Shown here: in pieces, positions 1 to 5,444 of the stretch | How the letters are laid out: the number at the start of each line of letters is the position of its first letter | Position numbering within the stretch: the stretch's first letter is position 1 | NCBI GenBank assembly: GCA_017745015.1 | Contig: JAGIAF010000102.1 | Coordinates: 4,742 to 10,717, forward strand | Length of the DNA: 5,976 bases | Origin: Bdellovibrio sp. | Lineage (GTDB): Bacteria; Bdellovibrionota; Bdellovibrionia; Bdellovibrionales; Bdellovibrionaceae | Direction of reading: 5' to 3' | Position numbers and translations under genes: made by a program | Notes under the pieces: model-generated | What the model saw: only the letters and a program-made list of their open reading frames with translations | What the model was told of the DNA's origin: nothing | Database searches by the model: none

Positions 1-480
1 ATGGGGAAGACAAGTGCGAATGACGTTAAATGGGGCCCAGAAGTGGGCCTCCAAAGATTCGACAAAATCCTTCTTCGTGGCATTTTCAATGGGCATCGAG
101 GTGATTGTGCCCGCGCAATTTACCACGACATCGATCTTACCAAACATCTCAAGAGTAAAGGCCACAGCCTCCTCAACTTGGGGAAGCTTGGTGGAGTCAC
201 AGACTTTAATATGAACTATTGTTTCTGGAAATTGAGAGAAGATGATGTTTTGAGCCCGACGAAGTTCGTCATCATCTCGTGCGAGGAGGCAGATGGAAGC
301 ACCCTCTGCAGCATATTGTTTGGCAAGAACCAAGCCCAATCCTCTGGAGCCGCCAGAGATTAACACCACGGCTCCTCGCAAGGACCTAAAGCGAAGTTGA
401 TCTCGTACTAGTGAGTATGCGAATGTACCTGCCAAGCCAAAACCAACGCGTTTCAATATTTTCGCCGCAAGAGGATTCAT
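1..480 (-). CDS. SDR-family NAD(P)-dependent oxidoreductase, N-terminal part (truncated by window edge)
   Basis: The minus-strand frame is open from ATG at 480 to the window edge: 160 residues with no stop. A Rossmann fold is clear. Residues 36-42 form the first beta strand, followed by the glycine-rich cofactor loop SGGSRGLG (residues 42-49, the TGxxxGxG motif of classical SDRs). An acidic residue in VCDS (D95) lies where SDRs contact the adenine ring, and NCAG (121-124) is the NNAG motif. The Ser/Tyr-x-x-x-Lys catalytic residues would lie beyond the edge, so substrate and activity cannot be judged. The start is supported by AAGGAGA (486-492) five bases upstream. About 35 residues precede the fold, which is longer than in typical SDRs. 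They include a short hydrophobic stretch (GFGLAGTFAYSLV) that could be a membrane-associating segment; this is inference. The gene starts 29 bases after the small secreted-protein gene and probably shares its transcript. SDR membership is secure; the specific function is unknown. Confidence 0.9.
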   Translation of the reverse strand, partial: MNPLAAKILKRVGFGLAGTFAYSLVRDQLRFRSLRGAVVLISGGSRGLGLVLAKQYAAEGASICLLARDDDELRRAQNIIFSQFPETIVHIKVCDSTKLPQVEEAVAFTLEMFGKIDVVVNCAGTITSMPIENATKKDFVESLEAHFWAPFNVIRTCLPH

Positions 481-509
481 AGCTATCTCCTTGAACGGGT
501 GAACTCAGA

Positions 510-794
510 TTATTCTTGTTCAAGAGGAACATGTGATCTGAATTTTGTTGGCTCATTATTAGTTTTAGTTGCGGGAGCTTTTTGCATTGTATCGTGCCAG
601 TCATCTTCATGGACATTGGCAGCTCGTGGACTTGTGTCATAGCCAGGAGATTGAACTTTCGCATCGTCTGGAGTGATCAACTTATTTTGTTCTTTTGTAC
701 GAGTGCTGCTGCTGCCATAGCCATAACCGCTGTCCGCTGCTAAAGACATGTTAGAAGCAAATATGACCAGGATGAGTGTTGCGAGTGTTTTCAT
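510..794 (-). CDS. Small secreted low-complexity protein, function unknown
   Basis: A 94-residue protein that I do not recognise. The first ~20 residues form a clear Sec signal peptide: MK, a hydrophobic core LATLILVIFA, then NMSLA-AD as a likely signal peptidase I site. No cysteine follows the core, so it is not a lipoprotein. The mature part of ~74 residues begins with a Gly/Tyr/Ser stretch (SGYGYGSSS) and continues as polar, charged, proline-containing sequence (DDAKVQSPGYD, EDDWHD, TKTNNEPTK) without hydrophobic core blocks, so it is probably largely disordered in the periplasm or outside the cell. Translation is supported by AAAGGAGA (800-807) five bases before the ATG. The next gene, an SDR oxidoreductase, begins 29 bases downstream, which suggests a shared mRNA. 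The 154 bases between this gene and the upstream repeat-protein gene show no convincing terminator and only weak promoter-like matches. Confidence 0.78.
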   Translation of the reverse strand: MKTLATLILVIFASNMSLAADSGYGYGSSSTRTKEQNKLITPDDAKVQSPGYDTSPRAANVHEDDWHDTMQKAPATKTNNEPTKFRSHVPLEQE

Positions 795-948
795 AACTGT
801 CTCCTTTGATGATCAGTTTTTCTTCAGCCCTATCTTCTTATGAACTCGGTGATGATTCGAGTCCAAGTCCGGCTTTAGGTACTGATTCCTATCAAAGACG
901 ACATGGTCCCAATGACTTCCAGCAATGTTTGCGTTCACTGGGCTACAA

Positions 949-2199
949 TTAATACTTCCTAAGTACATTGGCATCGTAAACGTAGATCTGACCGTTATCG
1001 TCATCTTGAACGGCGATGATCGTGGATGAGTAAACTCCTACCACGCGGCCACGATAGAAACGTCCGCCATACGTGGGCCCGGTGCGAACGTAATCTCCCT
1101 CACAAATTCCTTTCTGGGGTTCGCAGCCGATTCCGCGCAGTACGTATTTGGAATTGCGATAGTAAACGTCATAATCGGCAGTGTCGCGCACGGCAAAGAT
1201 GCCATTGCTATACACGCGAAGGATCATTCCAGGTAAGTAGCGACCGTCAGTGAGAGGGCCCGATAAAACATCATCACCTTCGCATTTGTCATCATGGCAA
1301 CGTGTTTCTGTGAAGACGGTATTTACATCGCGAATGTAGTTCTCATGATCATCGTCATCGCGGACCTTCACTTTGCCATTGCTATAGACATCCAAAATAT
1401 ATCCAGACACGTATTGTCCTCGAGAAAGTGGACCGGATAACACGGGATCGCCATTGCAGATATCTTTATTGGTATCACAGAGAATGCTTTTACCAAGCTG
1501 ACTAAAAGAGCGCACATAGGTGTGATTGTCATCTTCATCGCGGACCAACGCGCGTTGACCGTCATAGAGCTCAACAATGGTTCCAGAGACGTATCGTCCG
1601 TCCTGCAGAGGACCCGATACCACCGGGTCACCTACACGGAGACGGACATCGCGAGGCGATTTAGGCGGTGGGGGACGAAGGGGAGAGGACTCTTTTAAAA
1701 TTAAAGCGGGAATACCTTTGTCCGTGACGGCAGTCAGCGTGACATCGGCCTCAGAGCCAAAGGACTCCATCACCATTTCAATACTTGAAATGCGATCTTT
1801 TTGATTTAAAGTTTCAGAGGCGAAGACAGTGCCGGCATCTAAAACATCTGTATTTGAAAAACGTTCGACGGCAACTTGCACTTGTAAGTCTGTCGTCACT
1901 TGCGCGGAGATGATTTTCACTTGTTGGCTTGCCACGCGAATCTCAAAGCGTTGCAAAGGCATCGGTTGAACCATGTCGACACGATAGACAGTGCCGCCCG
2001 CTTTGCGAGAGATCGAGCGAATGGCAACAGAGCCGACATATTCTTGATTGCTTTGGCGGGGAGGTCCCGGCGGGGGAGGAAGGGGAGATGAGCCTGTCTG
2101 GGAGCCGGGTCCAAAACCAGGAAGGTCGGTTAAACTCTCTTCAGCAAAAGAGTTGAGTCCGATGGCTAAGATAACTAAGACGCAAATGAGGTGTTTCAT
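949..2199 (-). CDS. Secreted multidomain protein with four ~59-residue C-terminal beta-rich repeats
   Basis: A 416-residue exported protein of unknown function. Residues 1-19 are a signal peptide (hydrophobic ICVLVILAIGL, cleavage likely at SFA-EE). A Gly/Pro-rich linker (27-50, with PLPPPPGPP) leads to a beta-rich domain at ~53-170 that alternates hydrophobic and polar residues and ends in ADVTLTAVTDKG. It resembles the beta-sandwich domains annotated in other Bdellovibrio secreted proteins, but that is from memory and uncertain. A second proline linker (173-182) precedes four repeats at 189-241, 249-301, 307-359 and 367-416. Each starts GD.V.SGP, has a central hydrophobic-VYS strand, then an acidic RD.DD turn and an aromatic strand. 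Short spacers flanked by cysteines (C241/C248, C301/C306, C359/C366) suggest periplasmic disulphides. The upstream ATG at 2229 (ten more residues) is less likely: it lacks a ribosome site and would precede the signal peptide, whereas 2199 has GGAGAG (2207-2212) seven bases upstream. The start lies inside a large inverted repeat. The repeat folds could be SH3/Tudor-like (inference). Confidence 0.85.
   Translation of the reverse strand: MKHLICVLVILAIGLNSFAEESLTDLPGFGPGSQTGSSPLPPPPGPPRQSNQEYVGSVAIRSISRKAGGTVYRVDMVQPMPLQRFEIRVASQQVKIISAQVTTDLQVQVAVERFSNTDVLDAGTVFASETLNQKDRISSIEMVMESFGSEADVTLTAVTDKGIPALILKESSPLRPPPPKSPRDVRLRVGDPVVSGPLQDGRYVSGTIVELYDGQRALVRDEDDNHTYVRSFSQLGKSILCDTNKDICNGDPVLSGPLSRGQYVSGYILDVYSNGKVKVRDDDDHENYIRDVNTVFTETRCHDDKCEGDDVLSGPLTDGRYLPGMILRVYSNGIFAVRDTADYDVYYRNSKYVLRGIGCEPQKGICEGDYVRTGPTYGGRFYRGRVVGVYSSTIIAVQDDDNGQIYVYDANVLRKY
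952..1635 (-). repeat. Four tandem coding repeats (~59 codons each) in the secreted protein
   Basis: In coding order the units are 1635-1477, 1455-1297, 1281-1123 and 1101-952, with a period of 58-60 codons. Units 1-3 share the opening GD-x-V-x-SGPL, then (D/S)(G/R)xY-x-x-G-x-I, and all four carry an acidic turn (RDEDD, RDDDD, RDTAD, QDDDN). Unit 4 is the most divergent: it has RTGPTYGG in place of the SGPL opening and lacks the closing cysteine. Similarity persists at the DNA level; for example, near-identical GCCATTGCTATA blocks code for the VYSNG strand in units 2 and 3. This suggests growth by duplication, with units 2 and 3 the closest pair. Cysteines bracket the spacers between units. 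Confidence 0.85.
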
Positions 2200-2247
2200 G
2201 AAAGGGCTCTCCGACAAGAAACACCTCATAGATTTTGCGTCTTAGTT
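2173..2247 (-). promoter_or_regulatory. 25-bp inverted repeat enclosing the ribosome-binding site of the repeat-protein gene
   Basis: Positions 2173-2197 (25 bases) are the exact reverse complement of 2218-2247, apart from five extra bases (2229-2233) in the outer arm. That gives 14 + 11 base pairs with a single 5-nt bulge. In the minus-strand mRNA the 5' arm is leader and the 3' arm is codons 2-9 plus the G of the AUG. The 20-nt loop (2217-2198) carries GGAGAG and the A and U of the start codon. The hairpin should be very stable and would obstruct 30S loading unless it is opened, or present the ribosome site only in particular conditions. No U-tract follows, so it is not a standard intrinsic terminator of the alkylsulfatase gene. 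No clear promoter was found in the 30 bases between the stop codon at 2278 and the outer arm. The repeat is seen directly; the regulatory role is inferred. Confidence 0.6.
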
Positions 2248-2277
2248 TGTCCAATTACTTACGTGCAAACAATTTCC

Positions 2278-4272
2278 TCATTCATTCTTGGCTTGAGCCA
2301 TTTGATTTGAAGAAGGCTGTGGTGCGCGTTTCTCAAGTGGTGTCACCAACGGGATACGTTTTGGCATCGGATCCATCAGTGCCAGCGCATCACGAATGGC
2401 TCCAGAGCGGCCCGTAGTTTTCACTTTGGATTCCAACTTGTCATAGCTGGCAAGTCCTCCAAAAAGTTCTCCGATTTGTTCGGACGTAGCTTCTAGAGTG
2501 CCATCGTATTTGTCGCCATCTTTGGCTTTGTGGGCAAAGAGAACAGAGTTATTAATTACGACCGTGTACTTCTCGCCGCTGTCAGTTGCATTTATACCTA
2601 GATTGATGGTTTTACCGTTCGCTTTCTCTGGATTGATGCGAATACCAGAATAGTCAAATAGCATTGCTAACGGTAATGAACGTGGATCTACGAGGGGAGG
2701 AATATCATACAGTTTATCATCTCTGAGATCTTTTGCACCAGAGAGATAGACATCGCGCCACGGGCCAGATTCGGATTGGAAACCCATTTGCTCAAGAGCC
2801 GCCGCTTGCAGTAGGCGAGCTTCCTTATTGTTTGGGTTCGTATAAATCAGGTGATTTACAACTTCCGCCGTCCAGCGATAGTCACCTTTATTGAAAGCTT
2901 CTCGTCCAATTTTTAAAACTTTGGATGGACCACCCATTGCTGTGACATAACGTTTAGCTGCATCTATACGTGGATGTTGGTGCAATGTCGCTGGGTTACC
3001 GTTATAGAATCCCAAGTAAAGCTGGTAAGTGGCTTTGACGTTGTGATTGAGAGATCCATAATAACCACGGCTATAAAACTTTTTGCCAATGGAATCTGGC
3101 AGCTTCATTTGTTCCGCAATCTCTTCGGAATCAAAGCCCATATTTGCAAGGCGCAAAGTCTGGTCATTGATGAATTTGTACATATCGCGCTGATCTGAAA
3201 TATGTTGACGAACTTTTTCTTTGCCCCAACGTGGCCAGTGATGAGAGGCAAAAGACATCTCAGCATCCGGAAACATGTCCAGCGTCGTATTCAAAGCATT
3301 GGCCCAAACCAACGGACTGCGCACCTTTGCTCCACGAAGAGTGTAAAGATTGTGCATTGTGGACGTGGCATCTTCTGAAAGACAAAGGGCTTTCATTTGT
3401 GGGAAATAGAACAACATTTCAGACGGAGCTTCTGTTCCTGGCGCCATTTGGAAAACCATCTCTACGCCGTCGACAGTGAGCTTTTCACCTGTCTTAGAAA
3501 TTGTTTTAGTTGGCATGGCGAAACTGTGATTTCCATCTGAAACTGCCGATCCCAAACCTGTCCCCAGGTTTCCAGTTGGATTGTTTTTCAGATAGTTTCC
3601 ATACATGAAAGTTGCGCGGCGGCTCATGATATTTCCGGCATAAAGATTTTCACTGATCGCTTCTTCAGCGAAGCCGGCTGGAGCGATGATTTCCACACGC
3701 TTATTTTTTATATCGTCTTGGGTGATGATACCCATTACGCCACCAAAGTGATCAGCGTGACTGTGTGTAAAGATCACTGCTTTGATCGGAAGTTTGCCAA
3801 TTTTCTCATCGACAAGCTTCATGCCAGCCGCTGAAGTTTCAGCCGACGTCAGTGGGTCGATTACAATCCATCCGGAATTTCCTTGGATGAGTGTCATATT
3901 GGAAATATCCAAACCACGCACTTGATAAATTTTTTCTGAAAGTTTGTAGAGTCCGTTAGCAGCTGTTAGCTGCGATTGTCTCCACAAGCTTGGATTTGCG
4001 GTATCCGGTGCAGGTTTGTCCTGAGTGAACTTGAAGGCATTGATGTCATAGGGTTGTCGTGCTGTTTTAATAATCGGATTTTCCAGAGTGGCGATAAAGC
4101 CGCGATTCACCAACTCAAAATCTTCTTTGTCGTTGAAATTGAGTTCCTTTAAGACCGCTTCATTGGCTTTCTTCGTGAAAGACGTCGCAGTTCCGTTGGG
4201 TAAAGAATCCGCCGCGAACACCTGTGAGGTGCTCATCAAGGCGGCAATGCCGAGAGCTAAACTTCGTTTCAT
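2278..4272 (-). CDS. Secreted class III linear alkylsulfatase (SdsA1/YjcS-type, metallo-beta-lactamase fold)
   Basis: A 664-residue protein, close to the ~660 usual for SdsA1 and YjcS. Enzymes of this family hydrolyse primary alkyl sulfates such as dodecyl sulfate to the alcohol and sulfate using two zinc ions. Residues 1-20 form a signal peptide (SLALGIAALM core, cleavage near VFA-AD), so it acts in the periplasm or outside. The N-terminal metallo-beta-lactamase domain (~95-345) carries THSHADHFGG with H170, H172, D174 and H175. The further expected ligands are present: E281 in GTEAPSE, E300 in LSEDATS, and H344/H345 in ASHHWPRWG. A helical dimerisation domain follows (~370-510), then an SCP2-like C-terminal domain (~530-640) that binds the alkyl chain in this family. 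The start at 4272 has AAGGAGG (4277-4283) four bases upstream; an in-frame ATG at 4419 would add 49 residues ahead of the signal peptide and is rejected. No LysR regulator such as SdsB1 is adjacent. The natural substrate in a predator could be a host or environmental sulfate ester (inference). Confidence 0.93.
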   Translation of the reverse strand: MKRSLALGIAALMSTSQVFAADSLPNGTATSFTKKANEAVLKELNFNDKEDFELVNRGFIATLENPIIKTARQPYDINAFKFTQDKPAPDTANPSLWRQSQLTAANGLYKLSEKIYQVRGLDISNMTLIQGNSGWIVIDPLTSAETSAAGMKLVDEKIGKLPIKAVIFTHSHADHFGGVMGIITQDDIKNKRVEIIAPAGFAEEAISENLYAGNIMSRRATFMYGNYLKNNPTGNLGTGLGSAVSDGNHSFAMPTKTISKTGEKLTVDGVEMVFQMAPGTEAPSEMLFYFPQMKALCLSEDATSTMHNLYTLRGAKVRSPLVWANALNTTLDMFPDAEMSFASHHWPRWGKEKVRQHISDQRDMYKFINDQTLRLANMGFDSEEIAEQMKLPDSIGKKFYSRGYYGSLNHNVKATYQLYLGFYNGNPATLHQHPRIDAAKRYVTAMGGPSKVLKIGREAFNKGDYRWTAEVVNHLIYTNPNNKEARLLQAAALEQMGFQSESGPWRDVYLSGAKDLRDDKLYDIPPLVDPRSLPLAMLFDYSGIRINPEKANGKTINLGINATDSGEKYTVVINNSVLFAHKAKDGDKYDGTLEATSEQIGELFGGLASYDKLESKVKTTGRSGAIRDALALMDPMPKRIPLVTPLEKRAPQPSSNQMAQAKNE

Positions 4273-4315
4273 GGTTCCTCCTTGAGTCTTTAAGGTTACG
4301 GCATAGAGGAGCAAA

Positions 4316-4344
4316 CTTATATTTGATTGATTACAGGTTTTCAG
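4316..4344 (-). promoter_or_regulatory. Candidate sigma-70 promoter of the alkylsulfatase gene
   Basis: On the minus strand, CTGAAA (4344-4339, 4 of 6 to TTGACA) is followed after exactly 17 bases by TATAAG (4321-4316, 5 of 6 to TATAAT). Transcription would start near 4309, leaving a leader of ~37 bases before the ATG at 4272. A palindrome sits directly upstream of the -35. The match is good for a consensus promoter, but promoter rules in this lineage are only assumed to follow E. coli. Confidence 0.5.
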
Positions 4345-4348
4345 AGAG

Positions 4349-4366
4349 GGGAAAGTGGACTTTCCC
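4349..4366. promoter_or_regulatory. 18-bp palindrome GGGAAAGT-GG-ACTTTCCC, candidate operator
   Basis: Two perfect 8-base half sites are separated by two bases. The centre lies about 48 bases upstream of the predicted start of the alkylsulfatase transcript and 4 bases beyond the -35. A two-base spacer is too tight for a full-length hairpin, so a dimeric DNA-binding protein is the likelier reader. A position near -48 suits an activator or a repressor that blocks the promoter. No regulator gene is adjacent on this side. Confidence 0.45.
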
Positions 4367-4423
4367 TGAGGATGTCTCAATATAACGCGCAGTATAAATT
4401 GACTAAAAAGTAAGGGCATGGGC

Positions 4424-4452
4424 TTGGAAATTCGGAATCAATTTGCTAGTTT
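4424..4452 (+). promoter_or_regulatory. Candidate promoter of tRNA-Arg
   Basis: TTGGAA (4424-4429, 4 of 6 to TTGACA) and TAGTTT (4447-4452) are 17 bases apart. The sequence just after (GTGCCCC) is a GC-rich discriminator of the kind found at stable-RNA promoters under stringent control. Transcription would begin near 4460, about 23 bases before the mature 5' end. The -10 matches poorly apart from its TA and final T. Confidence 0.4.
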
Positions 4453-4482
4453 GTGCCCCTTCGGCGATATTAGATCGCAAGT

Positions 4483-4559
4483 GGTTCCGTAGCTCAGCTG
4501 GATAGAGCATCTCCCTTCTAAGGAGAGGGTCGTACGTTCGAGTCGTACCGGAATCACCA
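4483..4559 (+). tRNA. tRNA-Arg (anticodon UCU)
   Basis: A complete 77-base cloverleaf with an encoded CCA. The acceptor GGTTCCG pairs with CGGAATC (one G-T pair) and A is the discriminator. T8 and A9 are present. The D stem is GCTC/GAGC around AGCTGGATA. The anticodon stem TCTCC/GGAGA holds the loop CTTCTAA, giving UCU, which reads AGA. The variable loop is GGGTC. The T stem GTACG/CGTAC holds TTCGAGT. The tRNA is intact even though a recombinase remnant abuts its 3' end, as expected if an integrating element restored the 3' end on insertion. No rho-independent terminator is visible after the CCA; the following bases run into the recombinase remnant on the opposite strand. Confidence 0.97.
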
Positions 4560-5370
4560 TTTACATCATCTCGCAAATTTTGGGACGACAACTTAGTAAC
4601 TCCAGTACCGCTAACAACAATCGGCAGGTCTAGTCCCAAGTCTTTATTTTTCTTAAGTTTTTTTCGACTATTCTGGTCCGTATCTTCGGCATCAAAGGCG
4701 GCATCGTAGTAGTGGACGTCTATTCCGTTTTCTTTGCATACCAATTTCCCGATGAGACTTCTCAAAAGTCGTTTTTGTTCAGAGGGAGTTCCTTTCTTCC
4801 AACCACGCCTAAATTCCAACATATTCGATTTTAGGCATTCCAGAGAGTCTTCTGGACTGATTTCATACGAAATTTGGTCCTCCAACTTAGTTCGAAGTTC
4901 CTCCATGACTTTCTTTTGCTTACCCAAGCTTTCAAGTCGTTCTTTTGAAAGCTCGAAAGCCGAGGAGTTTATTTCCAGCTGAAGTTGCAATTTGAAAACC
5001 TGATCGATTTCAAGTTTTATCATTCCAATGGAAATCACAACCTGATTAAGTTCTTTTCTTAGTTGTTCTTTTTGTCCCGGACCATTTTTCCGAACAAGCA
5101 GTTGTAAGTTTTTAAAATAGTCTCCGTCCGTGGCAATTTGGCCCAAGCGACTTACAACAACTTCCTCAATTTCTTCGGCCTTAATTCGCCCAATCTTGCA
5201 GGGCGCTTTTTCATCACGAACTTTAGAATGCGCATAATATCTGTGAGTACTCATTTTGCCGTGAGATGATTGTCCACTTAAAGGGTTTCCACATTCTCCA
5301 CAGAAGAGCAGGCCAGTTCATATTTTTACAAAATATGCATAATAGCCGGTGGTGCAAACTATTCAGGTTA

Positions 5371-5389
5371 TTCTAAAAGTATCTTAGAA
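5371..5389. promoter_or_regulatory. Inverted repeat TTCTAA-N7-TTAGAA upstream of the TIGR02147-type gene
   Basis: Perfect 6-base half sites are separated by 7 bases, in the AT-rich gap between the recombinase remnant and the gene starting at 5445. The centre is about 65 bases upstream of that start codon, so it could be an operator, possibly for self-regulation. AT-rich dyads of this size also arise by chance, and no clear promoter could be fixed next to it. Confidence 0.25.
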
Positions 5390-5444
5390 CACTTTGTTTT
5401 AAAATATATTGCCTGCTTTTGAGTTATCCTCTAGGTTTCGCCGC

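Larger units (their letters stand above)
4403..5317 (-). pseudogene. Large serine recombinase, C-terminal remnant (catalytic domain missing)
   Basis: The frame from 5317 to the stop at 4403 encodes 304 residues, read as the C-terminal half of a large serine recombinase. Homology-like sequence opens with TGLLFCGECGNPLSG, the recombinase zinc ribbon (CxxC from codons at 5302 and 5293; the later ligands may be the H in YYAHS and the C in APC). RIKAEEIEEVV follows, the usual helix entering the coiled coil, then a long Lys/Glu/Leu-rich helical stretch that extends ~100 residues. In-frame TGA codons stand at 5320-5318 and again further upstream. The ~127 bases before the next gene cannot hold the missing ~250 residues of resolvase and recombinase domains, so the 5' end is deleted. 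The first in-frame ATG (5254) lies inside the zinc ribbon. At the 3' end the frame passes antisense through tRNA-Arg (roughly the stretch containing SGTTRTYDPLLRR) before stopping at 4403, so the genuine protein end lies near 4560 or slightly before. A catalytically active enzyme is impossible; a remnant DNA-binding peptide is conceivable but unsupported. Confidence 0.85.

Noticed and set aside
1..363. Plus-strand open frame of 120 codons at the left edge
   Set aside because: It lies opposite the SDR gene, which has clear cofactor motifs and a strong ribosome site; the plus frame shows no domain and no ribosome site.
491..523. Inverted pair TTGAAC ... GTTCAA around the end of the small secreted-protein gene as a terminator
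   Set aside because: Six base pairs around a 21-base loop with no T-tract, and it overlaps the ribosome site of the next gene.
834..864. Short stem ACTCG/CGAGT before the small secreted-protein gene as a terminator or operator
   Set aside because: Only five base pairs and not followed by a T-tract on the relevant strand.
813..1004. Minus-strand open frame of 63 codons between the repeat-protein gene and the small secreted-protein gene
   Set aside because: It overlaps the end of the repeat-protein gene in another frame, has no ribosome site, and an open run of this length is not surprising. A frameshifted extra C-terminus was considered, but the fourth repeat already ends naturally at 949.
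2200..2229. Upstream in-frame ATG (2229) as the start of the repeat-protein gene
   Set aside because: It has no Shine-Dalgarno sequence and adds ten polar residues ahead of the signal peptide; kept only as a possible secondary start inside the hairpin.
4273..4419. Upstream extension of the alkylsulfatase by 49 residues (ATG at 4419)
   Set aside because: It would put sequence ahead of a canonical signal peptide, has no ribosome site, and would cover the predicted promoter; ATG 4272 has AAGGAGG.
4433..4556. CGGAATCA occurs at 4433-4440 and again in the tRNA 3' end (4549-4556), a possible attachment-site pair
   Set aside because: It is only eight bases and lies upstream of the tRNA, on the wrong side of the recombinase remnant; chance is adequate.
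4734..4982. Plus-strand open frame of 82 codons opposite the recombinase remnant
   Set aside because: It is the complement of the helical recombinase region and shows no protein-like features of its own.
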